This document shows, one piece after another, positions 22,101-32,109 of a stretch of 64,000 bases of DNA; position 1 is the stretch's first letter; the number at the start of each line of letters is the position of its first letter. The stretch is from Branchiostoma floridae (taxonomy: Eukaryota; Chordata; Leptocardii; Amphioxiformes; Branchiostomatidae), in contig NC_049980.1 in NCBI RefSeq assembly GCF_000003815.2, positions 30,869,045-30,933,044 on the forward strand. Reading direction: 5' to 3'. Both the position numbers and the translations under genes were made by a program. The notes below the pieces were generated by a model. The model had not been told where the DNA came from. It did no database searches and saw nothing but the letters and a program-made list of their open reading frames with translations.

Positions 22101-22168
22101 TGGTGACTGTGGCTGCTCAGCTCCGAACCCATGGCCGCGAGGAACGCTGCCACGCTGCTCATAGACAT
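16197..22168 (-). CDS. KLHL24-like: Kelch-like BTB-BACK-kelch protein, KLHL24/KLHL35/KLHL6 type (complete)
   Basis: This encodes a presumed cullin-3 ubiquitin-ligase substrate adaptor. Exons on the minus strand are 22021-22168, 20900-21045, 18758-19015, 17717-18406, 16869-17138 and 16197-16475; together 1791 nt and 596 aa (human KLHL24 is 600). The start MSMSSVAAFLAAM leads into the BTB domain (about residues 40-165: YTDVVVCADGVEFPCHRAVL, YFSAMF, LVQYVYTGRVRI). BACK follows (LDPCNCLGVQHLAD, FLLDTVETDSLI), then the family signature LQSPRTRPRLSTGFAEVMLV. About six kelch blades follow with repeated GG doublets (IYLIGGV, IYVVGGFDG, MFVMGGV, IYLIGGF, IYVAGG). The LDPCNCLG and SPRTRPR-STG motifs point to the KLHL24 clade. 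Donors of exons 2 (GTTTGC) and 5 (GTTCTT) are weak but frame requires them. Many partial exon copies surround exons 1, 2, 3 and 6. Confidence 0.92.
16476..16868 (-). other. Kelch-gene intron 5: direct-repeat-flanked intron with internal tandem repeats
   Basis: The intron is bounded by two copies of TTCTCCAACAAGGTTCT, one spanning the exon 5/donor junction (around 16864-16880) and one spanning the acceptor/exon 6 junction (around 16471-16487). Inside are three degenerate units with CATGTGATA at 16521, 16631 and 16734 (period about 105-110 bp). Both splice sites lie at the AAG|GTT of the repeat. Confidence 0.8.
17208..17339. repeat. Hairpin repeat in kelch-gene intron 4
   Basis: Left arm 17208-17244 (ACCAGTTTTTCTCACCTGC .. 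CGATGTCTGTC) pairs with right arm 17302-17339 (GACAGACATC .. GCAGGTGAGACAAACTGGT). The loop is about 57 nt. No coding capacity. Confidence 0.75.
17389..17660 (+). mobile_element. hAT-type family B element, 3'-truncated
   Basis: It starts TATGGGTGGGTTAACC and continues with CTGTACAGAAAATTCAGG, the GGTCC-rich motif block and ATAAATTCTACTCTACTTTG, matching the copy at 25488-25740. The right terminus is missing. It lies in kelch-gene intron 4. Confidence 0.7.
19059..19466 (-). repeat. Three acceptor-side half-copies of kelch exon 3
   Basis: Copies end (5' side, next to the splice acceptor) at 19174, 19313 and 19466 and extend to about 19059, 19231 and 19394. Each starts with GTGAAAGC(C/T)AGTGT and encodes VKASVMGELVQYVYTGRVRI exactly like the true exon at 18758-19015. 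All substitutions I could compare in the matching region are synonymous. Each is cut short, at a different point, and has no donor site. Spacing is 139-159 bp. Confidence 0.85.
19695..20740 (-). repeat. Three donor-side half-copies of kelch exon 2 within intron 2
   Basis: Short copies of the 3' end of exon 2 plus its donor (CAG|GTTTG) lie at 20700-20740, 19960-20000 and 19695-19713. The first two still encode SNAEKVEIKQ with only synonymous changes relative to exon 2, although sequence just upstream has decayed by small indels or loss of similarity. The third keeps KVEINQ. The first two also share flanking sequence (TTTGTGCAAATAA), so they were duplicated as a larger unit. Confidence 0.75.
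20510..20660 (+). repeat. Dispersed 'CTATAGTGGCC' repeat, copy 2
   Basis: It contains GTGGTCAATTAATTAGCAT, two TCTATAGTGGCCA motifs, GACCAGTCCCTTGAGTGGCC and GACAGGTTTGACTGTAC. It lies in kelch-gene intron 2. Confidence 0.65.
21121..21327 (-). repeat. Two acceptor-side half-copies of kelch exon 2
   Basis: Copies 21121-21194 and 21252-21327 start with the splice acceptor (CTGTTTCAG) and encode QYTDVVVCADGVEFPCHRAV then LAAS, identical in protein to the true exon (20900-21045). They differ only at third codon positions. Both stop at the same point (GCCGCCAGC) and lack a donor. The tandem unit is 133 bp between these two and includes the intron segment CAGTACTCTAGAAAGCTGCT; the step to the true exon is 149 bp. 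Confidence 0.88.
21675..21855. mobile_element. Foldback MITE (family A), copy 2
   Basis: The 181-bp element starts TAATCTCCAAGCAGATCCTA and ends as its near complement GGATCTGCTTGGAGATTA. The inner arms contain AGTATCAAAAGCTGGCAGAG and CTCTGCCAGCTTTTGATA. It lies in kelch-gene intron 1. Confidence 0.85.
21869..21928 (-). repeat. Donor-side half-copy of kelch exon 1
   Basis: This copies the 3' end of exon 1 with its donor and encodes HHSLHASDILDSLNEQRLRG (true exon has LNDQ). It lacks the start-codon half and lies within intron 1. Confidence 0.8.
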
Positions 22169-23005
22169 CCAGACATCGGTGCGGTCATGGCAGGGTAGAT
22201 TGTTGACCAGCCGCGGTAGACCAGACGAACTTACGCTGGCTGAAAGATACTAAAATCAAATAGAGAGAAAATTTTGAGTCCATCAAGCTTCAAGGCACCA
22301 TCTCAGAATATGACAATATTGATATAACATACCCCACACCTGCACTCGGGCCCACAGATAATGATAAACATAAACTGATAAAGGTGAACTTTTATTACAA
22401 TTGATTAATGATTAGGCATGATTGATTACAAGTAATAGTGCATTCAGTGAATATGATAAATATAGTTATTTAACCTTCTTGGTATGATCAATGATGAAAT
22501 TGAAAATGGCTTGCAGACTTGTATCATGACCATGACCTCTGACCTGATAACGTCCAAACACTAATATGCATGCAAGCAATAATGTTCAACCTCGGCTTGT
22601 ATTTTTGTAATATGAAACGAGAGTCAAGTTGTGCCACTGAAAAGTCTTCACCATGTCACAATACTTAACACTAGCATCGTTGCATCATTGGTGTCACTAC
22701 TGTGACTGTGAGCTACTGTCCAGTCTGGCGAGATAATGTGGGGAGGGGGGCAGACAAACCTCATAAAAATGTTCTAACGAAGTCATAAATGCCAATTTTA
22801 ACACCTGTAAAGTATGACGTCAATCTTAAAGTTAGCCCAGACTTACCTGGTCACCCGTCTTCCTGTAAATTGCACAAAATGTGGCGAATTCATCGAGAAA
22901 ACGGCCGCTAGCTTGGCTTGAATTTTCTTTCAGAATCGCAACCTTTTCGAAGCGCCTCCTAGCGACAAATAGATATTCTGCAGCAAGTAACTATCATGTG
23001 TAAAC

Positions 23006-25908
23006 TAGGGGTGGGTACAGGTGTGACAGCGTTCTCGCCCCCCCGTGATATCGCCCCCCCGGGGGCAAAATCACTAGTGTTTTCGCCCCCCCCGGGGCAG
23101 GATCACTAGCGATTTCGCCCCCCCATTTCGCCCCCCTTTGGGGATTTCCCCCCCCCCCCGGGGGGAAATCCTTAGTGATTTCGCCCCCCCCCCCCCCCGG
23201 GGGGAAATCGCTAGTGATTTCGCCCCCCCCCCCTTCCCGGGGGGAAATCGCTAGTGAAATCGCCCCCCCCCCCCCCGGGGGCGAAATCGCTAGTGTTTTC
23301 GCCCCCCTTACCCTCTTGGGGCGAAATCGCTAGGGATTTCCAGTGATCCTTCTAGTGATTTGCATCTCCAATAAACCTATAAGTTACATTACTTTTGCTT
23401 CGTGCAAATCACATCATACCTCCATTAAATATTTTCAGCTCTTGCAGATTTATAGTGTCATCTAGTCTCATTCATTATGCAAATGAAGCTGTAATTGACA
23501 CGTTTAAGTTAACACGTGTGCAGATACTTTCGTTTAGCTGCATTTTATGATGACATTTTGTCCTGAATTAAGAAAATGACTTGCGCATTTGCACAATCTA
23601 TACATAGTGGTGCACAATTAATTTGCACATTGCACTTTAGAATTTTTGTACTTTGACATTAATTATGCAAATCAGAATCTCATTTTCATAATCATTATCT
23701 GATATGTTTCACCTTCCATAACCTTTAAATTACATAGATTACGTGTATTAAAGTCACAACATGGAAACACTAGAATTACATATTCGTCTCCTGAATCATG
23801 CACATTATGTGCTAATTTGCATTTTTGCATGTCATTTCGTAAAGCCCATGCCACTTATCCCTTATATCATGGTATGTGAAGGTAAAAAGAAAAAAGGGAA
23901 GTTCTGTTTCAGTGACACAAGCAGATTACATACATGTATCTGTAATTAGCACATGTTGTTATCTATGAAAAATAATTAGTTATGAAATATATTTGAGAAT
24001 GAAATCATTTCGTCAGCCAACAATGACGTCCAACAAGTATAGGATCCATTATGCTATTTTGGTCGACAGACTAACCAACAAACACAGGTACAGAACCATT
24101 GTGCAAAATATTCCGTATACCATACGTTCTATTCCGCATCATTTTTACAAGATGATAAGTATAAAAGTTACTGTACAAGTATTATATAAGGTTTACAAAT
24201 AATCTTAAAGATAATGGATACAAACATTTAATACTAGGTTCGCTCCGAGAATGATGCAAATATCCTCAATTTGGGCTCAAAGAGGAAAGTGTTAACCCCA
24301 TACGCTACGTTCAATATCTTTACTTCATGTCTGAGACCCTAATCACCACACTGCACTGTGCAGTTTTGCTCGAATCTACGACTGCATTGTTCCTATTGTT
24401 ACCTTCGCCAAGAAGTTTCACTTTATATTTTGGGTAGCGTTTCGAATTCTGTGTGTATTTGTGGAAAAGCGCCATCACTCAAGACCGCCTGCATTTTGTG
24501 CCTCCTAGCGGCTTGTTATTGCAGCGGAACTTCCGATATGGATATCTCGAGTTATGGACGTGCTGTTGTCATGCTTTTTAATTTTTAGCGTTAGATAGCA
24601 CATGGGGCCGACAGCAAGTGGTGTATGTTTGGGTCCCCTAGCAGCTTGTTACCTTTGCACAGGAACTTATATTTTTTGAACTGCAGGGCTGGTTTAGTGT
24701 GAGACTGTCAAAACTGTTAGTTTTGAACAGCACAATTTGTTTCAACTCATAGACAGGTGTGTATACCTCTGTGCTGATTGACAAATATTTACCAGTTTTG
24801 TTGTAACTCAGCAACAGGTGTGTTGATATGCATATGTTATTATACGTTCGTGATGTTAATAAAAGTCACCACAAATTCACAACAAAAATGTATCTGTTCT
24901 ATTTCAATGCAAAGTGTGCTTGCACCCAAGCAGGTAGGATCGGCTTCACAGGTACTGTATCTCATCTTAACATACTAAGGTGTCACGTATATATAGATAC
25001 CAGGTAACACACTATATACGTTACATCCAAGTACCATATTGTTCCAGGTAGCTCGATTAATATGCAGTAACAAGCTGCAAGTTAAGTATCTTAAGGCTAT
25101 GTAAAAAAGTAGGTAAATATATACAAAAGTATATATACATATATCTATAAGTATACATATATCTATAAGTATATATATACAAAAGTATATATATTTCCCT
25201 TGTAAACCCTATATATATAAGTATATATATATACAAAAGTATATATATACAAAAGTATATATATATATAATACAAAAGTAGGTAACAAGACAGTGCTAAT
25301 CATTATCACAGCAATAGGATTAAGATTCAACCGAACACTCTAGAAAACGGGAAGGATATCCCTAGGGGGGGGGGGCGAAATCGCTGGGATTGGGGGGGGG
25401 GCGAAAACACCAGAGGGGGGCGAAAACGCTAGCGATCTCGCCCCCCGGGGGGGCGAGATCCCGGGGGGGGCGAGATCCCTGTCACACCGGTACAGAAAAT
25501 TCAGGTCCAGGTCCGGTTCAGGTCCAGAGGATCAGGTCCAGGTCCGGACCTGAACCTGGACCTGATGCAGTATGACTCATACCAATGGTCCATTTCACTA
25601 CAAAGAGATCTGTTTGGGGGAGTATTAGACTTACGCTGACGTTTTAAAATCCTACAACGCTAACTGCACCTGTACGATTGACTGTAAAACTTGGAATGAA
25701 ATTACTATTAATTCTACTCTACTTCACTCTTGTTATCTTCGTACACCTGCAAGGGTCAAAACGTGTGAATGCCTGATAAAATAATCTGTTAATTTTCTAA
25801 TCGGTCCAACATCCGGTCTACCTAATTTTTTCAGGTCCGGTTTTTCTAGACCGGTCCAATAAGAAAAACCGGTTTTGTACCGGTACGCTGTACCGATACC
25901 CAGCCCTA
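23006..25908 (+). mobile_element. hAT-type family B element split by a nested insertion
   Basis: The outer element starts TAGGGGTGGGTAC and ends GTACCGATACCCAGCCCTA, and is flanked by a perfect 8-bp duplication GTGTAAAC (22998-23005 and 25909-25916). Without the 2.47-kb inner insertion (23021-25487) it is about 430 bp, like the copy at 3449-3882. It has no ORF of its own. Confidence 0.88.
23021..25487. mobile_element. Nested 2.5-kb non-autonomous element with GC-rich, sub-repetitive inverted ends
   Basis: The termini are GTGTGACAGCGTTCTCGCCC and its complement GGGCGAGATCCCTGTCACAC. The flanks are GGGTACAG (23013-23020) and CGGTACAG (25488-25495), an 8-bp duplication with one mismatch. The left end (about 23031-23340) is a tandem array of C-runs joined to G-runs plus GAAATCGCTAGTGATTT, period about 35-60 bp; the right end (about 25363-25480) is a shorter inverted version. 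The interior is AT-rich, without a transposase, and ends with a TATATA/AAAGTATA microsatellite at 25115-25275. Confidence 0.8.
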
Positions 25909-25928
25909 GTGTAAACCATAGCCATAGC

Positions 25929-26102
25929 TAGTCTCCAAGCAGACCCTACGGTGCCTTAGAAATAGTATCAAAGCTGGCAAGGCACCAAGGCACTCTGGTG
26001 CCCGTTTGACTCCCTTAGCCGGCTATCTCCCTTTGGTCGGCTATACTCCTTTGCCAGCTTTGATACTATTTCTAAGGCACCGTAGGGTCTGCTTGGAGAC
26101 TA
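25929..26102. mobile_element. Foldback MITE (family A), copy 3
   Basis: This 174-bp element has nearly perfect arms, TAGTCTCCAAGCAGACCCTA and TAGGGTCTGCTTGGAGACTA, and inner arms AAATAGTATCAAAGCTGGCA and its complement. It starts 13 bp after the family B duplication. Confidence 0.85.
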
Positions 26103-26189
26103 AGCCATAGCATAGGCACAGCTGTAAAAGTGCGGTTTTGATAATGGCATATGTCCAGGCATCCTCCTACGCAGGGGCATCCAACAGCC

Positions 26190-26300
26190 AAACTGCCGTT
26201 ATTGTTCTTAATATTGTTGCAGTTATATCTGCTGTATTGTTGTCTTGTTGGAAGTGCTGTTCGTTTGCAAAAGTGTTCATGTCAAGCTGTAGATGCTATC
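26190..26300 (+). pseudogene. Orphan, inverted fragment of the UGT last exon
   Basis: On the plus strand this encodes AVISAVLLSCWKCCSFA, identical in protein to the membrane-anchor segment of the UGT gene's last exon on the minus strand (28485-28770), with two synonymous differences in the core. Both sides diverge quickly and no splice sites or stop are preserved. It is a dead fragment, or the remains of a second, deleted UGT copy. Confidence 0.8.
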
Positions 26301-27621
26301 TTTGATTGTTGTAGGTCTTTCCTTTTAAAAATTCGTACTTTCGCTGAAGTCAATATCTTACCTTAGATCTATGGATGATGAAAGGAAATTGTCATTTATT
26401 ATAAAGCTCTAAAAGTATATAAATTATAGATGATAAAATGATAATTAAGTAAATGACAAAATGGCTAACTCTCATTACCTACCTGTGAAGTTGCCACGAC
26501 AACATTGTCCCCTCCAATGCTTTTAATATTTCAGCTTTTGACCTGTCTTCACTCTTCTTCGCTCGTGTATGAATTGTCTTTAGAGTTACTTTCTTGAATA
26601 TGCTCACCGCATCACTTATGTCTATCATTTGTTAATTTGTTTTTTCCCATTTCGTGTCAGAAACTTTGTAGAGTCTATATAGAGTCCATTCCAAGACACC
26701 ATGCGGATGTTTGTTGCCATTGTTTAGAATTGATTTTAAAGTTTTGTAATTATATGTCTAGGACATTTGATACTTCAGAAATATTTTTAACACTGTTTCA
26801 ACTTTATAAATATTTCCCTGGTCCTGTAAAACTTTGGAAATATTCATGGTGTGGAATTGGATACTTCTAATGGTTTCTAAATAATGATAACAGCATTCTA
26901 CCATTATTTACCATTTTCTACCATTTTTTGTAAATGGTTCAGTGGGCTGGGAAGATAGCAATTCACACATCCTTGCAAAGTATGGTTGGGTGCCATGCAA
27001 CAATGGCCCACCACAAAGGATCCACCAGTGCCCAGCTGTGAAATCTAAAAATATACAGATGCAACAATAGGGCTTACTTTTATGGGGGCAATAAACTAAT
27101 TTTACCATTTGGCCAGGTTTACCATTTTTTGTAAATATTTGTAAATGTGAAATAATCACAGAGAGGTTTCACAATTATTCTAAATAAAGATATTTTTGTA
27201 CAGTTACTTTCAAAATGTTTCTAAAATATTCAAAGAAATTCAAATAAATGAGTAATTTCTTAGTCATTTTTTTGAAAATAATTTAATTATTGTGGCTCAT
27301 ATATTCTTTTATTCAAAATAATTCAGACTAATTATAAATATCGCTTAAAAACCCTCATGGTGTCTTGGAATGGACTAATGCCATAAAAGAAAATGAATAC
27401 AATAATCAAGCTACATGTATAACAGATCCCTCGACAACACCGCAGGCATGCCTAAACTGTAATACCGCCATTCGTAAGCGTGGCGTCCATTATTTGTTTA
27501 TTTGTATGTCCCTTTTTGCTTCATGAATTTTGTGATGCCATAAAGACATAAAGATTATGAGAGGAAAATCACACAAGGTCCCTGGACAACCCTTGAACCT
27601 TGAACGTGGACATCTTCAGAG

Positions 27622-27940
27622 ATGCCTTCACGGGTCGCAATGGATCCTTCTTCTCCACTCAGCATTGTCCTCCATGAGCGAGTAAAGCTCTGCTGTGGTG
27701 ATGTAACTGATTTGTGTGTCTCTTTTAAGGTTGTTAATGAAAGATGTACGCATTCTGCCCCTTCTTCTCTTTCCTTCTGTTGGCTCCCAGAGGATAAGCT
27801 GGTTGGCTGCCGCTACCAGTTCTATGTGTTGGACACAGTGTCGGGCCAGCGCCATCCTCCGTTTCCTGATCTTGTGAGAGAGTCTAGGGAGGTCACCGTA
27901 CAGTGTGGAGTTCCTCACTCGGTCCTCCCAGGAGACAACC
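27622..27940 (-). pseudogene. Non-LTR retrotransposon C-terminal tail
   Basis: The minus strand encodes LYGDLPRLSHKIRKRRMALA, then ANQLILWEPTEGKRRRGRMR, INNLKRDTQ and ELYSLMEDNAEWRRRI. This arrangement (RR.R.AGHC .. LWEPTHGKRRRGRP .. L..DTG .. M.DR..WR) is the usual end of animal LINE ORF2 proteins. Only about 100 codons are left, so it is 5'-truncated. Confidence 0.75.
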
Positions 27941-28484
27941 TCTGGACAACATCACAGTCAGGGACTATATTCAAATGGGTACACAGCTACAGATCTGTAA
28001 TTTTTTTTTTATGTGAACATACAATATGGGATAACAAATACATAAGTTCTTCCCAATTTTCCATTGAACTCATTACAATTACTTATCGCAATGGCTGAGA
28101 AGTTCTACCAAATAGACACCATTACTCACTACTACTGCCTAACAATAAAAGACATGCTTAGAAAAGCAATCAGATTCACAGTCTTGCTGTTAGATTTAAA
28201 GTAAAACTTGTCATATCTCTATTTGCATTTCCAAAACATAGTCACCGACACTAATGACTCACTAATTACTTTTTTTTTACTTTTTTCAATACAAGATTGT
28301 TTTATCATGCATCATCATCACCGCATTTCACTATGTACTGAGGCGGACCTTCAAAAATATGATGTCGACATTATTAGTTATGGATATCCAGGCTACAGAA
28401 AAATAATTTTTGTAAGGGGAGTATGATATTCTTCTCTTCGATCATTTTGGAAGGAAATTCCCGCTTACAAAACGAACTTTGGGA

Positions 28485-31400
28485 TCAGTTGGTTTTCTTT
28501 TTGGTGTTGGTGTTATCCCTCTTGCACATGCAACATGCAAACGAACAACACTTCCAACAAGACAACAAGACAGCAGATATAACTGCCACAATCAGGGCAA
28601 TAACGTCTAACAGGTAGTACTGGTAGAAGGGGAGTTCGGGTGCCCTCGACCTGAGATGGGGGAGGCCGCCATGTTTGATGACGTGTTCTATCCACCACAC
28701 TGCCCGCTCCATGGGCGACTGTGGTTGGTCACGAAGATGCGTGGAGATCTGATTGGCTTTCTCCTTGTAGCTGTACAAAGAACAACAAAGTGTGAGTCCA
28801 AGTTGCGCCCACATTACGAACGATGTTCACATGTTCCAATATTTAGTTACTTTCGGTAAGTCATAAATGACAATATTGTCATCGCACTCACACCTACCTA
28901 GGATCCGAAATCACGGTACTGATAGCCCGGTAAACCTCCTTTGACGTCACCTTGTGGATGTCCAATGACACCCCCATCCCACGGGCCACCATCCTGGCGA
29001 TGTTATCGAATTGGTCAAGGAACAGAGGCATGCCGACCAGGGGCACCCCGTGGTACATGGCCTCTGCTACTCCGTTGTATCCACAATGTGATACAAACAC
29101 CTTTGTCTTCGGATGAGCTATTCGTATGAAAGTTAGATCAATTATTACTGGATGTATGACATGATATACTAAATAACTCATGCATATGATCCGATCGCTA
29201 AAAACTATCAAAGATAGGAAAGATATGTTTCTTGTTTGTCCTAAATTCAAACGAATTCATCATTCTCCACTGCTCATTGATGGCATTTACCTAGTAAGTC
29301 GTTTTGAGGCACCCACTCCATGGTCTTGGTGTTGGGCCCTAGACTTGGAGGTGGCGTCCCAGCGTAGCGCCACACAACCTTCTGTGGCAGACGGGCAAAA
29401 GCAGCGGCCAGCATGTCGGCTATTTCTGCAGGCATAGCTGCTATCATGGAGCCGAACGTCACAAGCACAACACCGTCATCTCCAGAACTCTGCACGAACT
29501 TCTCCATCTCCTTTGAAAGTACACCAGTTAGGCCAATCAGAGAATATAGTCTAAACCATTCATGTTAAGTTGTATCTTTATGACCATGTAAAAGTAGGCT
29601 GTGAATCTTGAGTACATGACTGAATACTGCGAAAGAGTGTTTATACCTTTCTGGTATGCGCTTTATGGGCGACCATGAAGAGATACAACAAGGGTCCAAA
29701 GCTTACTAACTGTATCCAACAGCTGTGCAACAAGTCCAGTAGTGCAGTTCATGTACAAGGCGCATGTGCAGTAGGAGAATAGTTTAGGACAACTGTTGGT
29801 GTACGGCGAGAAATGGGGGAGACTGTGTGCTCAGTTGCAAAGCGCTCCCAGTCAAGGGACAGGTAAGCGGCAATATACTTGTACTTTTCTATTTCACTTT
29901 TATGAACTGACCTCACTGAGGGGCTTGACGTCCTCAGCCACGTGACCAGCTATGCTGACCATATTTGGCATCATGGGTTTAGGGAAGTCGAACATGAGAT
30001 CTGATTGGTAGAGCCACACGTCGGTTCTTGCCAGGCCAGCAGACATGGTAAACTTCTCCCCAATCGTTCTGTTGATGGTGAGAAATTGATTTTTTGGTGC
30101 CGTTTTGCACATTTCTGTACACAGACTCATGCACATTACAAACATAGACCTAACGAGCATTGGTTCAAAAGTACAAATAGAATTGCCTTATCGAAAGTTT
30201 TGATGATGGCGCTAAACTAACATCCGGGGGTCGTCCCGAAAAACATGAATGTTAACGAAACTATAAGCATTTATCAAATCTAACAGTATGGATGTTGAAT
30301 TTCAATGTGAAGACAGTTGGAATTCCGACTTCGACGTCACTTGAAAACAAGTTACTGCTCTATAATTTTGTCATACACGCCAAATATGAATGTGTTAACA
30401 AATGCACAGACCTTTTGGCAACGTCGTCGAAACCTTTATCGAAAAGCAGCTGTCCAACAATAGAACCTGCGAAGTAAAACCGCACGTTCTTCACTCTCTG
30501 TGAGAACGTCATCCGATCTGACAACTCCGATGTAACTGTTGGCACGTAAGCAAGAGGATGGGGAACACCGGTGGCTCGGATGTCTGAAACATGGGATCAA
30601 ACGACACGTGCATGATTAGTGAATCATTTCCTCATAAATTGATCAATCAAAGAACAATCTGACAGGTATTCTACATGTACAAGAGATGCCTCTGGAACTT
30701 TTGAGCATGGCATGGAGAGACAAGGCAACACATAGGAAAGTCCATCCGAGACCAAGTCTAGCTGATTGTCAAGGAATACAGAACAAAGACGCCAGTACAT
30801 GTCTTTTGAATAGTAGATGAAAAACATGTGTCAGGTGTAGGTTGATCTGTATTGTACCGTTATGTACAAATATGAACAGACCTTGTCCCAAAGGCAACGA
30901 CCTCATCGTGCAGACTAGCGGCAGGTCCAAGAACTGCGCCACCAGGGGCCCACATGAGTTACCAGAATACGTCAGGACAACGTCATAGCGGCTGTTCTTC
31001 AGTTTTGTCAGTAGCTGATTGTCAACCAGCATCTCTTCACTGAGGTCCACCAAAGCAGAACTCAAAGCTCTGGCAAACGTTAGGAGGTCTAGCGTCCTAG
31101 GTGAGGAAAATACCTGCAACGGTCATAAGAAATACATCGTCATATTGTATGGATGTTATTCAGAAGCTTTGAGGAATGAAGCCTGGATATTTGGCACAGA
31201 TTTGGTGATTGAATATCACTTGATTTATGTAGCAAAATATGTTTTGCATTCGGTACGGTGAATGTATTTGATCTGATGTTGACTTGTTTTACGTAGTCTA
31301 TTTATTTTGATGCTGATAAATTTATATTTGCGAATTACTTTCAAGAGGTTGTTGGTACATGTCTTCTCTCCAGTCACCCATGCCAGTTTGTTAAAGTTTA

Positions 31401-31824
31401 ACATAGTATAGCATAGTACAGTACAGTATAGTATAGTCTGATCTGGTCTGGTATGCTTCTAGTGTCATAGTACATGTAGTACGTCCGTTCGAAGAATCAA
31501 AAGAAGTCAGAAATCTCAGAAATTTATCAGTACCTTTTGAGGCAGAGATTTTGTCAATTCCTTAATCGACGGTGTTTTTTCGGGATCGCCGAATGTTTCG
31601 TACTGCAAGGTCGGCCATTTACGCATCAGGTCGCTCTTCTGATTAGCATGGGCCAACACGGTGACGACGTGTCCGCGGGAGGCCAATGCTTCGGCAATCT
31701 TTGCCACGTCCATCCAGGGACTGTTGTAGGTTGATGTCACGACGAGGATGTCGGCAGACTGGACATGTTGAGACAAGATGGCGGCAACTGCCAGGAACAG
31801 GTGGAAACCAGCTGCAGTCGACAT
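28485..31824 (-). CDS. UDP-glucuronosyltransferase (complete)
   Basis: This is an ER membrane enzyme of GT family 1 that transfers a sugar from UDP-sugar to small lipophilic acceptors. Exons on the minus strand are 31534-31824, 30882-31113, 30412-30583, 29912-30068, 29291-29510, 28898-29117 and 28485-28770; 1578 nt, 525 aa, the usual UGT length. Residues 1-24 are a signal peptide (FHLFLAVAAILSQHVQSA). Family landmarks follow: PTVTSELSDRMTFSQRVKN, then MPNMVSIAGHV, VVLVTFGSM and the UDP-binding signature WVPQNDLLAHPKTKVFVSHC, GYNGVAEAMYHGVP, FLDQFDN. A C-terminal anchor (YYLLDVIALIVAVISAVLL) precedes a basic tail ending KKKTN, a dilysine (KKxx) ER-retrieval signal. The catalytic-dyad positions read Pro (SPWM) and Tyr (VVLTYSGN) instead of His and Asp. 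Every intron is GT..AG with matching phases. Confidence 0.93.
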
Positions 31825-32109
31825 GCTTTACAGCATCAGCGGCAGTACTAGCTACCGCGAAAAAAGTGCATCATCGCGCAAGTCCGTGCAGAGGACATGC
31901 CAAACTACATACTCATGCGGCAAAGTTAAGAATAGAGCGAAGTTATCAGGGATACCATGAACAGATGGTCCACGACATGGAGCAGCTGGTCAAAGCACAT
32001 ACAGTGCATGCAGTACATAAATAGAGCGCTACTTAGGTGACACTGCGGAACTTGGGAAAGAGAACGGGCGAGGACCAATAAGCGGCGACTGACGGCGCAA
32101 ACAAACCCG

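Larger units (their letters stand above)
22169..28484. other. Spacer between the kelch and UGT genes, mostly transposon-derived
   Basis: No coding gene is supported here. The divergent-from-tail arrangement means the kelch gene's 5' end (promoter presumably above 22169) faces the UGT gene's 3' end. Named contents are the nested hAT-type element, MITE copy 3, a stray UGT exon fragment and a LINE tail, listed separately. Confidence 0.6.
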
